A DNA stretch of 61,234 nt from Neobacillus cucumis (lineage in GTDB: Bacteria > Bacillota > Bacilli > Bacillales_B > DSM-18226): the NCBI RefSeq assembly GCF_016107705.1, contig NZ_JAEHGC010000022.1, positions 1 through 61,234 of the forward strand, read 5' to 3'. Shown here piece by piece: positions 32,881 to 44,348 of the stretch (within the stretch, counting starts at the first letter, position 1; each line of letters begins with the position of its first letter). A program made the translations under genes and the position numbers. The notes beneath the pieces are model-generated. The model was not told where the DNA came from. It did no database searches and was given only the letters and a program-made list of their open reading frames with translations.

Positions 32881-35800
32881 TTAGTCAATCGTAACGATTT
32901 CGTCAGATTCAGCTTCTGCAAAAACAGGTTCTGCCTTGCGATATCGCTGCATTCCTGTTCCAGCTGGAACTAGCTTACCAATGATAACATTTTCCTTAAG
33001 ACCAAGTAATTCATCGCGTTTGCCTTTAATTGCAGCATCCGTAAGAACCCTTGTTGTTTCTTGGAATGATGCAGCGGACAAGAATGAATCCGTTTCAAGG
33101 GATGCCTTGGTAATACCAAGTAATACAGGTCGTCCTGTTGCAGGTAATTTACCAGATAACAATGCCTTTTCATTGGCATCCGTAAACTGGTGTATATCGA
33201 GTAATGTACCAGGAAGCACTTCTGTTTCACCGGCATCTACAACGCGCACCTTGCGAAGCATTTGACGAACCATTACCTCAACGTGTTTATCACCGATTTC
33301 TACCCCTTGCATACGGTAAACCTTTTGTACCTCACGCAATAAGTATTCCTGAACGGCGTTTACGTCTTTTACTTTGATTAATTCTTTCGGGTCGATTGAA
33401 CCTTCGGTTAATTCTTCACCACGTTCTACACGATCATCGATTGCTACCTTTAAGCGGGCAGTATACGGTGCATTGTAAGTACGTGATTCCACTTCACCTT
33501 GAACAACAATTTCATGTTGACGGTCTCGTCCCTCATTAATGCCGACAACAACACCATCAATTTCCGAAATAACGGCTTGACCTTTAGGGTTACGTGCTTC
33601 AAAAATCTCTTGAATACGCGGAAGACCCTGTGTGATATCGTCTCCGGCAACACCGCCTGTATGGAATGTACGCATGGTTAATTGTGTACCCGGCTCACCA
33701 ATGGATTGGGCTGCGATAATACCAACTGCTTCGCCCACTTCCACTTCTTGACCAGTAGCCAAGTTACGGCCATAACACTTCTTACATACTCCATGGCGGG
33801 TATTACATGTAAATACAGAACGAATTTTTACCTCTTCAACTCCGGCACCGACAATGACCTCTGCTAGGTCTTCAGTAATTAGTCCGTTTTCAGGAACAAG
33901 AACTTCCTTCGTTTCCGGATGTTTAATTGGGTTGCGGGCATAACGGCCAATTAGACGTTCTTCTAATGACTCAATGGTTTCATTTCCGTCTTTTAATGCA
34001 CGAATGAGCAATCCACGGTCCGTTCCACAATCATCATCACGAACGATAACATCCTGTGCAACGTCAACAAGACGACGTGTTAAATAACCAGAGTCCGCTG
34101 TTTTAAGCGCCGTATCAGCAAGACCTTTACGGGCACCATGAGTGGAGATAAAGTATTCCAACACGGTTAAACCTTCACGGAAACTTGATTTAATCGGTAA
34201 CTCAATGATCCGTCCAGCCGGGTTAGCCATCAATCCGCGCATACCAGCAAGCTGTGTAAAGTTCGATGCGTTACCACGCGCTCCAGAATCAGACATCATG
34301 AAGATTGGATTGGTTTTATTCAAGGATTTCATCAATTTACCTTGAATCGTATCTTTAGCCGCACTCCAAATCGCAATGACACGATCGTAACGCTCATCTT
34401 CCGTAATTAAACCGCGTCTAAATTGTTTCATGACATTATCAACTTTTTCCTGTGCTTCGTGAAGGATTTTCTGTTTCTCACCTAATACGACGATATCAGC
34501 AACACCAACCGTAATGCCGGCCTTCGTTGAATGTTTAAATCCTAAATCCTTCATCCGGTCAAGCATTTTTGAGGTTTCAGTAATTTTGAAACGTTTGAAT
34601 ACTTCCGCAATGATATTTCCAAGGATTTTCTTTTTAAATGGATCGACGATCGGCATTTCTTTGATTCTTGCTCGGACATCATCACCCTTTTCAACAAAAT
34701 ACTTCTCAGGGGTTTTAACCTCTAAGTTATCTCTTGTTGGTTCATTTATATAAGGGAATGATTTAGGCAAAATTTCGTTAAAAATTAATTTACCCACTGT
34801 TGAAATCAATAGCATATTGTTTTGTTGCTCAGTAAAGGTTTCATTGCGAAGTGAACCTGCATGAACAGCCACACGAGTATGGTAATGAACAAAGCCATTT
34901 TGATAAGCAAGCAGCGCCTCATTGGTGTCTTTGAAAATCATTCCTTCTCCGACGGCACCTTCTCTTTCCAGTGTTAAGTAATAGTTACCAAGCACCATAT
35001 CCTGAGAAGGAGTAACAACAGGCTTACCATCTTTTGGATTCAAGATGTTTTGGGCTGCGAGCATTAACAATCTTGCTTCTGCTTGTGCTTCTGAAGAAAG
35101 CGGAACGTGAACAGCCATTTGGTCCCCGTCAAAGTCAGCGTTATATGCTGTACATACAAGCGGGTGCAATCGAATTGCCCGGCCTTCAACAAGGGTAGGT
35201 TCAAATGCCTGAATTCCCAGTCTGTGTAACGTAGGGGCACGGTTTAATAAAACCGGGTGCTCTCTAATTACATCTTCTAAGACATCCCAAACTTCAGGAG
35301 AAACTCGTTCAATTTTCCGTTTTGCAGATTTAATGTTATGTGCTAAACCTTTTTCAACAAGCTCTTTCATAACAAATGGCTTGAACAATTCAAGCGCCAT
35401 TTCTTTAGGAAGACCACATTGATACATTTTCAAATTCGGACCAACGACAATAACGGAACGGCCAGAATAGTCAACACGCTTTCCAAGCAAGTTTTGACGG
35501 AAGCGGCCTTGTTTCCCTTTTAACATGTGGGAAAGTGACTTTAATGGACGATTTCCCGGTCCAGTTACCGGACGGCCGCGGCGGCCGTTATCGATTAATG
35601 CATCTACTGCCTCTTGAAGCATACGCTTTTCGTTTTGTACGATAATGCTTGGTGCTCCAAGGTCCAATAAACGCTTTAAACGGTTATTACGGTTAATCAC
35701 ACGGCGATATAGATCATTCAAGTCAGAAGTCGCAAATCTTCCTCCATCCAATTGCACCATTGGTCGTAATTCAGGTGGAATAACAGGAAGAACGTCAAGA

Positions 35801-36480
35801 ATCATCCAGGATGGTTCATTACCAGAACCACGGAAGGCTTCTAGCACTTCAAGGCGTTTGATTGCACGTGTACGGCGCTGGCCTTGTGCTGTTTTCAACT
35901 CTTCCTTTAAGCTATCTACTTCTTTATTTAAATCAATATCTGAGAGTAACTTTTTAATGGCTTCAGCACCCATGGCAGCTTGAAACTTATTGCCAAACTT
36001 TTCACGGTATGCACGGTATTCCTTTTCAGATAAAAGCTGCTTCTTATCAAGCGCAGTGTCACCAGAATCTGTCACAACATAAGAGGCAAAATAAATCACT
36101 TCCTCCAATGCACGTGGAGACATATCTAAAACAAGTCCCATTCTGCTTGGAATCCCTTTAAAATACCAAATATGTGAAACAGGTGCCGCAAGCTCAATAT
36201 GCCCCATTCTTTCACGGCGAACTTTTGCGCGCGTTACTTCAACACCGCATCGGTCACAGACAACACCTTTATAACGGACACGCTTATACTTTCCGCAATG
36301 ACATTCCCAGTCCTTAGTTGGACCAAAAATCCTTTCACAGAACAAGCCGTCCTTTTCAGGTTTTAATGTACGATAGTTAATGGTTTCTGGCTTTTTCACT
36401 TCTCCGAATGACCATGAACGGATCTTATCCGGTGAAGCAAGGCCGATTTTCATATACTCAAAATTATTAACGTCCAGCAA
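32881..36480 (-). CDS. rpoC: RNA polymerase beta' subunit
   Basis: 1199 aa, the same length as in B. subtilis. Starts at TTG with GGGAGGT at 7 nt spacing. The N-terminal Zn finger (CHCGKYKR...CDRCGVE), the rudder/lid region, and the catalytic [12 protein letters not shown] (~450), whose three Asp hold the active-site Mg, are all present. It forms the clamp and much of the active site. It follows rpoB with a 127-bp gap that folds into a large hairpin structure. Confidence 0.99.
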   Translation of the reverse strand: MLDVNNFEYMKIGLASPDKIRSWSFGEVKKPETINYRTLKPEKDGLFCERIFGPTKDWECHCGKYKRVRYKGVVCDRCGVEVTRAKVRRERMGHIELAAPVSHIWYFKGIPSRMGLVLDMSPRALEEVIYFASYVVTDSGDTALDKKQLLSEKEYRAYREKFGNKFQAAMGAEAIKKLLSDIDLNKEVDSLKEELKTAQGQRRTRAIKRLEVLEAFRGSGNEPSWMILDVLPVIPPELRPMVQLDGGRFATSDLNDLYRRVINRNNRLKRLLDLGAPSIIVQNEKRMLQEAVDALIDNGRRGRPVTGPGNRPLKSLSHMLKGKQGRFRQNLLGKRVDYSGRSVIVVGPNLKMYQCGLPKEMALELFKPFVMKELVEKGLAHNIKSAKRKIERVSPEVWDVLEDVIREHPVLLNRAPTLHRLGIQAFEPTLVEGRAIRLHPLVCTAYNADFDGDQMAVHVPLSSEAQAEARLLMLAAQNILNPKDGKPVVTPSQDMVLGNYYLTLEREGAVGEGMIFKDTNEALLAYQNGFVHYHTRVAVHAGSLRNETFTEQQNNMLLISTVGKLIFNEILPKSFPYINEPTRDNLEVKTPEKYFVEKGDDVRARIKEMPIVDPFKKKILGNIIAEVFKRFKITETSKMLDRMKDLGFKHSTKAGITVGVADIVVLGEKQKILHEAQEKVDNVMKQFRRGLITEDERYDRVIAIWSAAKDTIQGKLMKSLNKTNPIFMMSDSGARGNASNFTQLAGMRGLMANPAGRIIELPIKSSFREGLTVLEYFISTHGARKGLADTALKTADSGYLTRRLVDVAQDVIVRDDDCGTDRGLLIRALKDGNETIESLEERLIGRYARNPIKHPETKEVLVPENGLITEDLAEVIVGAGVEEVKIRSVFTCNTRHGVCKKCYGRNLATGQEVEVGEAVGIIAAQSIGEPGTQLTMRTFHTGGVAGDDITQGLPRIQEIFEARNPKGQAVISEIDGVVVGINEGRDRQHEIVVQGEVESRTYNAPYTARLKVAIDDRVERGEELTEGSIDPKELIKVKDVNAVQEYLLREVQKVYRMQGVEIGDKHVEVMVRQMLRKVRVVDAGETEVLPGTLLDIHQFTDANEKALLSGKLPATGRPVLLGITKASLETDSFLSAASFQETTRVLTDAAIKGKRDELLGLKENVIIGKLVPAGTGMQRYRKAEPVFAEAESDEIVTID

Positions 36481-36532
36481 GGGGCCTACCTCCCTTTTGA
36501 TCTCCAGGTTTTACCCTAATTGCTCAGAAAAA

Positions 36533-36600
36533 CTAAAAGCGCATAGAGGAACAAGTGTGACTTGTTCCTATTTTGCGTTTAAATGCACAGTGCGCTTTAG
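36533..36600 (-). other. branched hairpin in the rpoB-rpoC gap
   Basis: CTAAAGCGCA pairs with TGCGCTTTTAG (one bulge) and encloses a perfect 10-bp hairpin AGGAACAAGT / ACTTGTTCCT with a 3-nt loop. A T-rich stretch (TTTTT) follows the outer stem on the minus strand. It could be an RNase III-type processing site or a partial terminator within the operon. Confidence 0.6.
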
Positions 36601-36607
36601 CAGCTAA

Positions 36608-39600
36608 TTACTCTTTTGAACCAACTTTTTCAGATTCAAGGTTCTGGGCTTCAGGAACTATATTTAATGTATCGACCTGCTGCAAGTCGTCCTCATCTTC
36701 CAAATCACGCATTTCAATTTCTTCTTCATCACCGGAAAGGATTTTCACATCCATACCAAGACTTTGAAGCTCTTTTATTAAAACCTTGAATGATTCTGGA
36801 ACGCCTGGCTCCGGAACATTTTCACCTTTTACAATCGCTTCGTATGTTTTCACACGACCGACAACGTCGTCTGATTTAACAGTAAGGATTTCTTGAAGCG
36901 TATAAGCAGCACCATAGGCTTCAAGAGCCCAAACCTCCATCTCACCAAAACGCTGTCCGCCAAATTGCGCTTTACCGCCAAGTGGCTGCTGAGTAACAAG
37001 TGAGTAAGGTCCCGTTGAACGGGCATGCAATTTATCGTCAACCATGTGGGCAAGTTTAATCATATACATGACACCAACTGAAACCCGGTTGTCAAATGGT
37101 TCACCTGTACGGCCATCGTAAAGAACGGTTTTCGCATCTCGTGCCATTCCTGCCTCTTCAATCGTTGACCATACATCTTCTTCACGCGCTCCGTCAAATA
37201 CTGGAGTTGCAACATGAATACCTAAATATCTGGCAGCCATTCCTAAATGGAGCTCAAGCACCTGCCCGATATTCATACGAGAAGGCACCCCTAATGGGTT
37301 TAACATGATATCAACCGGTGTGCCATCTGGTAAATAAGGCATGTCTTCTTCAGGTAAAATCCTTGAGATAACCCCTTTATTTCCGTGGCGTCCCGCCATT
37401 TTATCACCTTGGTGAATCTTACGCTTCTGTACGATATAAACACGAACAAGCTGGTTTACTCCCGGTGGAAGTTCGTCTCCGTCTTCACGGTTAAAGACTT
37501 TAACATCGTGGACGATTCCTCCGCCGCCATGTGGTACTCGTAATGAAGTATCGCGGACTTCACGGGCCTTTTCACCAAAAATAGCATGTAAGAGTCTTTC
37601 TTCAGCCGTTAGTTCGGTAACCCCTTTTGGTGTAACTTTACCAACAAGAAGATCACCATCTTTTACCTCTGCACCTGTACGGATAATGCCGCGCTCATCC
37701 AGATTGCGAAGGGCATCTTCCCCAACATTCGGAATATCACGGGTAATTTCCTCTGGTCCAAGCTTTGTATCACGAGATTCAGATTCATACTCTTCAATAT
37801 GAATAGACGTATAAACATCATCTTTTACAAGACGTTCACTCATGATAATCGCATCTTCATAGTTATAACCATCCCACGTCATAAACGCAACGAGAACGTT
37901 ACGTCCAAGAGCTAATTCCCCTAATTCCATTGAAGGACCATCAGCAAGAATTTCTCCCTTTTTCACACGGTTGCCTACTGCAACAATTGGACGCTGGTTG
38001 TAGCAAGTACCTTGGTTAGAACGTATAAACTTTAATAATCTGTATTTTTTTAGATCGCCTTTTACCTCTTGGCCATCTACTTCTTTAATTTCACGAACCC
38101 AAACTTCGCGGGCTTCTACATGTTCGACAATTCCATCCTGCTTACAAATAACCGCTGCACCTGAGTCTTTCCCTGATACATATTCCATACCGGTTCCAAC
38201 ACGAGGAGCTTCCGGCTGCATAAGCGGTACTGCTTGACGTTGCATGTTCGCACCCATTAAGGCACGGTTTGAGTCATCATTTTCAAGGAATGGAATACAC
38301 GCAGTTGCTGCAGACACAACCTGTTTTGGTGATACATCCATATAATCAATACGGTCACGATTTACAACCGTGTTCTCACCACGGAAACGAGCTACGATAT
38401 CCGTATCAAGGAATGAACCATCGTCGCCTAAACGTGAATTCGCTTGTGCAACTACATAGTTATCTTCTTCATCTGCAGTAAGATAGTCAATTCGGCTTGT
38501 TACCTTTCCTGTGTCAGGATCAACACGGCGGTAAGGTGTTTCAATAAATCCGAAACGGTTCACTTTTGCATAAGATGATAATGAGTTAATCAAACCAATG
38601 TTCGGACCCTCTGGTGTTTCAATCGGACACATACGGCCATAGTGGGAGTAGTGAACGTCACGCACTTCCATTCCAGCACGTTCACGCGTTAATCCACCAG
38701 GTCCTAAGGCTGATAAACGGCGTTTATGTGTTAACTCTGCCAGCGGGTTCGTTTGATCCATGAATTGCGATAATTGCGAACTTCCGAAGAACTCTTTAAT
38801 CGACGCAATAACAGGACGAATATTAATCAGCTGCTGCGGTGTGATTGTTGCTGTATCTTGAATAGACATTCTTTCGCGAACAACGCGCTCCATCCGGGAT
38901 AATCCAATTCGGAATTGGTTTTGCAATAATTCACCAACAGAGCGTAAACGTCTGTTTCCTAGATGATCAATATCATCTGTATCTCCCACACCATGCAGCA
39001 AATCAAAGAAATAGCTGATGGACGCAATAATATCCGCAGGAGTGATATTCTTAATCGGTTCAGCAACATAGGCATTACCTAATACGTTGATGACTTTTTC
39101 ATTTTCATCATTAGGGGCATAAATTTTAATTTCCTGAAGAATGATATCATCCTCTACTACGCCGCCCGATGGATTATAGCTGTTAAAGTTAATATTTTTT
39201 TCAAGCGCAGGAATAATCCGATCAAGATTTCTGCGGTCAAGTAACGTCCCTTTTTCTGCAATAATTTCACCAGTTTCAGGATCCACAAGGGATTCTGCTA
39301 AACGTTGATTGAATAAGCGGTTTTTAATATGAAGCTTTTTATTGATCTTATAACGACCAACATTAGCTAAATCGTATCGCTTAGGGTCAAAGAAACGGGA
39401 AACTAATAAACTTTTTGCATTTTCAACTGTCGGTGGTTCACCTGGACGCAGACGTTCATAAATTTCCAAAAGGGCTTTATCCACGCCCTCGGTATTGTCC
39501 TTCTCCAGCGTATTGCGAATATACTCGTTGTCCCCAATCAATTCAATGATTTCTTGATCAGAGCCGAAGCCAAGTGCACGCAAAAGAACCGTAACGGGCA

Positions 39601-40168
39601 GTTTCCGAGTACGATCTATTCTTACATATACGACATCTTTGGCATCTGTTTCATACTCAAGCCAAGCGCCGCGGTTCGGAATTACCGTTGCTGTAAATCC
39701 TCTTTTTCCGTTTTTATCAACTTTCCCACTGAAATATACGCTCGGTGAACGTACTAACTGAGAAACAATAACACGTTCAGCACCATTGATGACAAACGTA
39801 CCTGTTTCTGTCATGAGCGGGAAATCGCCCATAAAAACATCTTGGTCTTTTACTTCGCCTGTTTCTTTGTTCACAAGACGTACTTTTACACGTAATGGCG
39901 CTGAATATGTAACGTCCCGTTCTTTTGATTCTTCAACAGAATACTTTGGATCGCCAAGGCTGTAATCAATAAATTCTAGAGATAGGTTACCAGTAAAGTC
40001 TTCAATCGGTGAAATATCCTGGAACATTTCACGCAATCCCTCATCAAGAAACCATTGATATGAAGAGGTTTGGATTTCAATAAGATTTGGTAATTCTAAA
40101 ACTTCACTGATTCGCGCGTAACTCCTCCGCTTCCGGTGTCGTCCATACTGAACTAGTTGACCTGTCAA
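36608..40168 (-). CDS. rpoB: RNA polymerase beta subunit
   Basis: 1186 aa from the TTG at 40168 ([19 protein letters not shown]), matching the usual Bacillus start; a GTG at 40177 is in frame, but the GAGGGG site is too close to it. The rifampicin region [20 protein letters not shown] and [10 protein letters not shown] has the wild-type residues, so the enzyme is predicted to be sensitive. The C-terminal part includes [20 protein letters not shown]. It lies in one operon with rpoC, and a leader of about 200 nt with an attenuator-like hairpin precedes it. Confidence 0.99.
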   Translation of the reverse strand: MTGQLVQYGRHRKRRSYARISEVLELPNLIEIQTSSYQWFLDEGLREMFQDISPIEDFTGNLSLEFIDYSLGDPKYSVEESKERDVTYSAPLRVKVRLVNKETGEVKDQDVFMGDFPLMTETGTFVINGAERVIVSQLVRSPSVYFSGKVDKNGKRGFTATVIPNRGAWLEYETDAKDVVYVRIDRTRKLPVTVLLRALGFGSDQEIIELIGDNEYIRNTLEKDNTEGVDKALLEIYERLRPGEPPTVENAKSLLVSRFFDPKRYDLANVGRYKINKKLHIKNRLFNQRLAESLVDPETGEIIAEKGTLLDRRNLDRIIPALEKNINFNSYNPSGGVVEDDIILQEIKIYAPNDENEKVINVLGNAYVAEPIKNITPADIIASISYFFDLLHGVGDTDDIDHLGNRRLRSVGELLQNQFRIGLSRMERVVRERMSIQDTATITPQQLINIRPVIASIKEFFGSSQLSQFMDQTNPLAELTHKRRLSALGPGGLTRERAGMEVRDVHYSHYGRMCPIETPEGPNIGLINSLSSYAKVNRFGFIETPYRRVDPDTGKVTSRIDYLTADEEDNYVVAQANSRLGDDGSFLDTDIVARFRGENTVVNRDRIDYMDVSPKQVVSAATACIPFLENDDSNRALMGANMQRQAVPLMQPEAPRVGTGMEYVSGKDSGAAVICKQDGIVEHVEAREVWVREIKEVDGQEVKGDLKKYRLLKFIRSNQGTCYNQRPIVAVGNRVKKGEILADGPSMELGELALGRNVLVAFMTWDGYNYEDAIIMSERLVKDDVYTSIHIEEYESESRDTKLGPEEITRDIPNVGEDALRNLDERGIIRTGAEVKDGDLLVGKVTPKGVTELTAEERLLHAIFGEKAREVRDTSLRVPHGGGGIVHDVKVFNREDGDELPPGVNQLVRVYIVQKRKIHQGDKMAGRHGNKGVISRILPEEDMPYLPDGTPVDIMLNPLGVPSRMNIGQVLELHLGMAARYLGIHVATPVFDGAREEDVWSTIEEAGMARDAKTVLYDGRTGEPFDNRVSVGVMYMIKLAHMVDDKLHARSTGPYSLVTQQPLGGKAQFGGQRFGEMEVWALEAYGAAYTLQEILTVKSDDVVGRVKTYEAIVKGENVPEPGVPESFKVLIKELQSLGMDVKILSGDEEEIEMRDLEDEDDLQQVDTLNIVPEAQNLESEKVGSKE

Positions 40169-40249
40169 CTGATTCACCCCTCAAATCAAGCGTTATAATA
40201 AAAATGTATTAACGTCTTTTAAGAAGAAATAAACTCCTTCTCATCAGAC

Positions 40250-40278
40250 AAAAAGAAAAAGGGTTTTACATAAAAACC
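40250..40278 (-). terminator. attenuator-like hairpin in the rpoB leader
   Basis: The minus strand reads GGTTTTTATGTAAAACC (6-bp stem, 5-nt loop) directly followed by CTTTTTCTTTTT. The stem is weak, but the U-rich tail and its place in the rpoB leader suggest possible attenuation. Confidence 0.35.
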
Positions 40279-40393
40279 ACATTTTCACATTTTGACTATT
40301 ATTTTGTCATCATTTCCGTCTTTATCCATTTTTATACAGTAAAATCAATTGTTTTCAGGAATAATTCGGAAAATATTATGATGGCATTTTATA

Positions 40394-40422
40394 ATGCTAA
40401 CATAGTGGCATATTAGAGTCAA
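40394..40422 (-). promoter_or_regulatory. sigma-A promoter of rpoB-rpoC
   Basis: TTGACT (40417-40422), 17 nt, TAGCAT (40394-40399) on the minus strand, immediately past the rsmC stop. It gives a leader of about 220 nt. The -10 is imperfect, but no better candidate lies in the gap. Confidence 0.65.
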
Positions 40423-41022
40423 CTACTTTTTAGCCTTAATAACAAAATAACCTTTTGATTTGTCAACCGTCTCTACCTCAGAAAATAGTTCTTTTAATTT
40501 TTCTATCGCTGACGGTGCTCCTTGTTTCTTTTGTATCACTACCCAGAGCTCGCCGCCAGATGCGAGATACTCGTGGCTCTGTTCAAAAATGTCGTGAACA
40601 ACCTGTTTTCCGGCTCGAATCGGAGGATTCGTTAAAACAACAGCAAAATCACTTGTCTTAACCCCCGTTAACCGATCACTTTCATAAATTACAATATTTT
40701 CAATTCGATTAAGCACGGCATTTTCTTTTGCTAATTCAATTGCCCGCTCATTTACATCAACCATATGAACCATTCGCTCAGGGTAAGTTAGTGCCATAGT
40801 GAGACCAATCGGCCCATAGCCACAGCCAACATCTAAAATGGAGCCTTCGACATCAGGCATTTCAAACGCCTCAATTAATATACGCGAGCCAAAGTCCACT
40901 TCCCGCTTTGAAAAAACACCATTATCCGTTTTAAAGCGAAATCGGTGATTTTTTAATGTAAAATCCCAGTACTTCGGATCACTTTCAACTTTTTGGGTAC
41001 GAGAATAGTAGTGCTCAGACAA
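40423..41022 (-). CDS. class I SAM-dependent rRNA methyltransferase (RsmC-like, YbxB)
   Basis: 199 aa. SAM-binding motif I ILDVGCGYGPIGLTMAL (~63-79) and the catalytic TNPPIRAGK (~130) for N2 of guanine place it in the RsmC/RlmG group. The likely target is 16S G1207, but the bacillary protein is single-domain, unlike E. coli RsmC. TTG start with GGGAGG at 9 nt. It lies between rplL and rpoB as B. subtilis ybxB does. Confidence 0.92.
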   Translation of the reverse strand: MSEHYYSRTQKVESDPKYWDFTLKNHRFRFKTDNGVFSKREVDFGSRILIEAFEMPDVEGSILDVGCGYGPIGLTMALTYPERMVHMVDVNERAIELAKENAVLNRIENIVIYESDRLTGVKTSDFAVVLTNPPIRAGKQVVHDIFEQSHEYLASGGELWVVIQKKQGAPSAIEKLKELFSEVETVDKSKGYFVIKAKK

Positions 41023-41082
41023 AAGACAATTCCTCCCTGGAGAATGATATTGAAGAAAAACGAGGATTTTAAAAATAAGCCA

Positions 41083-41112
41083 AAAAAAGCCCGCTATACA
41101 GCGAGCTTTTTT
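41083..41112 (-). terminator. terminator after rplL
   Basis: AAAAAAGCTCGCT / AGCGGGCTTTTTT (13 bp with one G-U, 4-nt loop) on the minus strand, with T in the 3' arm. It lies 9 bp after the rplL stop and before rsmC, so rsmC and rpoB depend on read-through or their own promoters. Confidence 0.88.
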
Positions 41113-41121
41113 ATAGAAAAA

Positions 41122-41484
41122 TTACTTAACTTCAACGTTCGCTCCAACTTCATCAAGCTTAGCTTTGATTGCTTCAGCATCTTCTTTAGATACGCCTTCT
41201 TTAACTGGCTTTGGAGTGTTATCAACAAGGTCTTTTGCTTCTTTAAGACCAAGACCAGTGATTTCACGAACAACTTTAATAACTTTGATTTTTTGATCGC
41301 CAGCGCTAGCTAGGATTACATCAAATTCAGTTTTTTCTTCAACAGCAGCAGCACCAGCTCCGCCAACCATAGCTACAGGAGCAGCAGCAGTTACGCCGAA
41401 TTCTTCTTCGATTGCTTTTACTAGATCGTTAAGTTCTAAAACAGTCATAGATTTAACTGCTTCAATGATTTGTTCTTTAGTCAT
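41122..41484 (-). CDS. rplL: 50S ribosomal protein L7/L12
   Basis: 120 aa. Forms the dimeric stalk that recruits translation GTPases. N-terminal dimerisation helices, a flexible Ala-rich hinge ([19 protein letters not shown]) and the C-terminal factor-binding domain ([20 protein letters not shown]). It follows rplJ by 55 bp and is usually made in excess over L10; the ribosome site AAGGAGG is strong. Confidence 0.99.
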   Translation of the reverse strand: MTKEQIIEAVKSMTVLELNDLVKAIEEEFGVTAAAPVAMVGGAGAAAVEEKTEFDVILASAGDQKIKVIKVVREITGLGLKEAKDLVDNTPKPVKEGVSKEDAEAIKAKLDEVGANVEVK

Positions 41485-41539
41485 TTTAAATTTCCTCCTT
41501 AGTTTTCATTCAATTTATTAATTACGCTTTTAGATTAAC

Positions 41540-42040
41540 TTACGCGCCTTGTTCTTCTTTTTGATCTGCAACTGCTTTTGCAGCAAGAGCAAGATTGCGG
41601 ATTGGAGCTTGTAGTACGGAAAGTAGCATAGAAAGTAAGCCTTCGCGTGAAGGTAGTTCAGCAAGAGCTTTAACCTCTTCAACGGTAGCGATGCTTCCTT
41701 CGATTACACCTGCTTTAATTTCAAGAGCCTCATGTTTTTTTGCAAAATCATTAAGGATTTTAGCAGGAGCTACAACATCTTCGGTACTGAACGCAATTGC
41801 GTTTGGACCTGTTAGAGCTTCGTTTAAACCTGAAAGTTCAACAGCATCAGCCGCACGGCGAGCCATTGAGTTTTTGTAAACTTTGAAATCGACACCAGCT
41901 TCGCGAAGTTGCTTACGAAGTTCAGTTACTTCAGCAACAGTAAGACCACGGTAGTCAACAACAATCGTAGATTTGCTGGCTTTTAATTTATCAGCGATTT
42001 CATCAACGATTAATTTCTTTGATTCGATTGCACTGCTCAT
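41540..42040 (-). CDS. rplJ: 50S ribosomal protein L10
   Basis: 166 aa. L10 anchors the L7/L12 dimers to 23S rRNA through its C-terminal helix (last ~30 residues). [20 protein letters not shown] and YKNSMARRA are diagnostic. The L10-L12 complex represses its own mRNA in Bacillus through the leader located directly upstream. Confidence 0.99.
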   Translation of the reverse strand: MSSAIESKKLIVDEIADKLKASKSTIVVDYRGLTVAEVTELRKQLREAGVDFKVYKNSMARRAADAVELSGLNEALTGPNAIAFSTEDVVAPAKILNDFAKKHEALEIKAGVIEGSIATVEEVKALAELPSREGLLSMLLSVLQAPIRNLALAAKAVADQKEEQGA

Positions 42041-42064
42041 CTTTACACCTCCTGTAGTTATCTA

Positions 42065-42225
42065 CATTTATACCAGGCAGATAAAAACCTCCATATCAAA
42101 CGAAGACATGGAGGCAGCATAAAGCTGAAGCGTTTCAGCCAATTTATCGCATTACCTCGGCAGGATTATTAAGCGCATGATGCGCTCCTGCTGTCTACAG
42201 TACAAATGTTTTAATTTAAACAACA
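42065..42225 (-). ncRNA. L10 ribosomal protein leader with attenuator
   Basis: The leader between a consensus promoter and rplJ contains several stems, including the GGAGCGC / GCGCTT hairpin, and ends with an intrinsic terminator CCTCCATGTC / GATATGGAGG followed by TTTTT (42088-42114). This matches the known Firmicute L10 leader, in which binding of L10-L12 favours termination. Borders are approximate. Confidence 0.82.
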
Positions 42226-42231
42226 AAATAT

Positions 42232-42260
42232 ATTATATTAAATCTATAATTATTTGTCAA
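42232..42260 (-). promoter_or_regulatory. consensus sigma-A promoter of rplJ-rplL
   Basis: A perfect consensus on the minus strand: TTGACA (42255-42260), 17 nt, TATAAT (42232-42237). It lies just after the rplA stop and starts the L10 leader. Confidence 0.95.
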
Positions 42261-42266
42261 CAAAAA

Positions 42267-42965
42267 TTATTTTGCTGCAACTGAAGAAGGATCAACCTTT
42301 ACGCCAGGTCCCATTGTTGAAGTAACGGTTACGTTCTTCATGTAAGTACCTTTTGCAGCAGCAGGCTTAACTTTCATCATTGTGTCGAAAATTGTTTTGA
42401 AGTTTTCAACAAGTTTTCCATCTTCAAAAGAAGCTTTACCGATTGGCACGTGGATATTACCAGCTTTGTCAACACGGTATTCAACTTTACCTGCTTTAAT
42501 TTCATTAATTGCTTTTGTTACATCAAATGTAACTGTACCAGTTTTAGGGTTTGGCATTAAACCTTTAGGTCCTAATACACGGCCAAGTTTACCAACTTCA
42601 CCCATCATGTCTGGAGTTGCGACGATTACATCAAATTCAAACCAACCTTGTTGGATTTTGTTGATGTATTCTGAATCGCCAACATAATCAGCGCCAGCTG
42701 CTTCTGCTTCTTTCACTTTTTCACCCTTCGCGAATACTAAAACGCGTTGAGTTTTACCAGTACCGTTTGGAAGTACAACTGCGCCACGGATTTGTTGGTC
42801 AGCTTTCTTAGGATCAACGCCTAAGCGGAATGCAACTTCAAGAGTTGCGTCAAATTTTGCAGTGTTTGTCTTCTTTGCAAGTTCAATTGCTTCTGCAACT
42901 GGGTAAGCTTTTGTGCGATCTACAAGCTTCACAGCTTCTAGATACTTTTTACCTTTTTTAGCCAT
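42267..42965 (-). CDS. rplA: 50S ribosomal protein L1
   Basis: 232 aa. L1 forms the mobile stalk at the E site. The signature [19 protein letters not shown] and [19 protein letters not shown] are clear. It follows rplK, but an intrinsic terminator lies between them; L1 represses its operon in several bacteria. Confidence 0.99.
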   Translation of the reverse strand: MAKKGKKYLEAVKLVDRTKAYPVAEAIELAKKTNTAKFDATLEVAFRLGVDPKKADQQIRGAVVLPNGTGKTQRVLVFAKGEKVKEAEAAGADYVGDSEYINKIQQGWFEFDVIVATPDMMGEVGKLGRVLGPKGLMPNPKTGTVTFDVTKAINEIKAGKVEYRVDKAGNIHVPIGKASFEDGKLVENFKTIFDTMMKVKPAAAKGTYMKNVTVTSTMGPGVKVDPSSVAAK

Positions 42966-43018
42966 TTTGTCTTTCCTCCTAAATTGTGGTTTTAACGTTG
43001 AATAACTCCCACGAAAAA

Positions 43019-43047
43019 GGTTGCGAATATTTTAGAACTTCGCAACC
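43019..43047 (-). terminator. terminator between rplK and rplA
   Basis: A perfect 9-bp stem GGTTGCGAA / TTCGCAACC with an 11-nt loop and TTTTT following, all between the rplK stop and the rplA ribosome site. It must be read through for L1 to be made from the rplK promoter, so it is likely an attenuator. Confidence 0.78.
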
Positions 43048-43078
43048 CCCTCATTACATCATCAACAGTTTACATGGA

Positions 43079-43504
43079 TTAATCTTCGATAACGATTCCC
43101 ATGCTGCGTGCAGTACCTTCAACCATGCGCATTGCTGCTTCAACGCTAGCTGCGTTAAGATCAGGCATTTTCTGTTCCGCAATCTCGCGTACTGTGTTAC
43201 GCTTAACTGTTGCTACTTTATTACGGTTTGGTTCACCAGAACCAGACTGGATTCCAGCTGCTACTTTCAAAAGAACGGCAGCAGGAGGAGTTTTCGTAAT
43301 AAATGTAAATGAACGGTCTTCAAACACCGTAATTTCAACAGGAATAATTAATCCAGCTTGATCAGCTGTACGAGCGTTAAATTCCTTACAGAATCCCATG
43401 ATATTAACACCGGCTTGACCTAGTGCAGGACCAACTGGTGGTGCAGGATTCGCTTTACCAGCAGGGATTTGCAATTTAACAACTTTAATTACTTTTTTAG
43501 CCAC
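43079..43504 (-). CDS. rplK: 50S ribosomal protein L11
   Basis: 141 aa. L11 binds the GTPase-associated 23S domain and is needed for the stringent response through RelA. GTG 43504 ([20 protein letters not shown]) follows GGAGGTG at proper spacing; GTG 43513 overlaps that site. The Pro-rich N-terminal switch (thiopeptide-binding) looks normal. Confidence 0.99.
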   Translation of the reverse strand: MAKKVIKVVKLQIPAGKANPAPPVGPALGQAGVNIMGFCKEFNARTADQAGLIIPVEITVFEDRSFTFITKTPPAAVLLKVAAGIQSGSGEPNRNKVATVKRNTVREIAEQKMPDLNAASVEAAMRMVEGTARSMGIVIED

Positions 43505-43637
43505 GAGACACACCTCCTTAAAGTCCGTGATGTGGTAATAGGGTATTCACCCTCCCACTCAAGGCATCTGTCTTTATATAAAGATAAAGAACTTGACAAA
43601 GTCTTGTCTCAAAAATCGAGACATACTGACCTATGAA

Positions 43638-43666
43638 ATATTAACATTTTTTATAATTGATTTCAA
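43638..43666 (-). promoter_or_regulatory. sigma-A promoter of rplK-rplA
   Basis: TTGAAA (43661-43666), 17 nt, TAATAT (43638-43643) on the minus strand, in the nusG-rplK gap. The leader that follows has a small GTCTC / GAGAC hairpin and no terminator. Confidence 0.82.
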
Positions 43667-43697
43667 GTTTTTTTACAATATCAATCAATTTTTCTTT

Positions 43698-44231
43698 TTA
43701 GAGCTTATCAATTTGCGTAAAATCTAACTCTACAGGCGTATCACGGCCAAACATATTAACAAGTACTTTAAGCTTAGCTTTATCCTTGTCCATTTCTTCT
43801 ACAGTACCGGTAAAGTTAGCAAATGGGCCTTCTTTTACGCGTACGGTTTCACCAATTTCAAAATCCACATCCAAACGTTTTTCTTCTACTCCCATGCGTT
43901 TCAGTAATACTGTCACCTCTTCCGGAAGAAGCGGTGTCGGTTTTGAGCCTGAACCGGCAGAGCCAACGAATCCAGTTACTCCAGGAGTATTCCGTACGAC
44001 GTACCAAGAATCATCGGTCATAACAATTTCAACTAGTACATATCCAGGGAAAACTTTTCGTTTTACGACTTTCTTTTTACCATTTTTAATTTCGGTTTCT
44101 TCTTCCTCAGGTACAACTACTCGGAAAATTTTATCCGCCATCCCCATTGATTCAACGCGTTTTTCCAGATTGGCTTTTACTTTATTTTCATAGCCTGAGT
44201 AAGTATGAACAACATACCAATTCTTTTCCAT
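43698..44231 (-). CDS. nusG: transcription termination/antitermination factor NusG
   Basis: 177 aa: an NGN domain ([20 protein letters not shown]...) that binds the RNA polymerase clamp and a C-terminal KOW domain ([16 protein letters not shown]). In B. subtilis NusG also stimulates pausing. The ATG at 44231 is certain because a stop precedes it in frame, yet the only strong Shine-Dalgarno (GGGAGGGAC) lies about 20 nt upstream and can pair with GTCCTCTT next to the start. A terminator separates it from secE. Confidence 0.98.
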   Translation of the reverse strand: MEKNWYVVHTYSGYENKVKANLEKRVESMGMADKIFRVVVPEEEETEIKNGKKKVVKRKVFPGYVLVEIVMTDDSWYVVRNTPGVTGFVGSAGSGSKPTPLLPEEVTVLLKRMGVEEKRLDVDFEIGETVRVKEGPFANFTGTVEEMDKDKAKLKVLVNMFGRDTPVELDFTQIDKL

Positions 44232-44235
44232 TTAA

Positions 44236-44265
44236 GAGGACTAGTGTCCGTCCCTCCCTGTATTT
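44236..44265 (-). other. possible Shine-Dalgarno-sequestering hairpin before nusG
   Basis: The minus strand can pair GGAGGGAC with GTCCTCTT around GGACACTA, using two G-U pairs and a bulge. This would hide the only good ribosome site of nusG. The fold is short and untested. Confidence 0.35.
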
Positions 44266-44277
44266 TTATCAAAATAA

Positions 44278-44298
44278 AAAACCCGTTAAACGGGCTTT
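44278..44298 (-). terminator. terminator between secE and nusG
   Basis: AAAGCCCGT / ACGGGTTTT (9 bp with one G-U, 3-nt loop) followed by further T on the minus strand. It lies 51 bp after the secE stop and before the nusG start, so nusG depends on read-through. Confidence 0.8.
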
Positions 44299-44348
44299 GC
44301 ATAAAAATTTCCTGTATTAATCACCATTATACCATGAAATAACATCTA

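Noticed and set aside
36608..40168. Rifampicin-resistance change in rpoB
   Set aside because: The resistance region reads wild type at the Gln, Asp, His, Arg and Ser positions.
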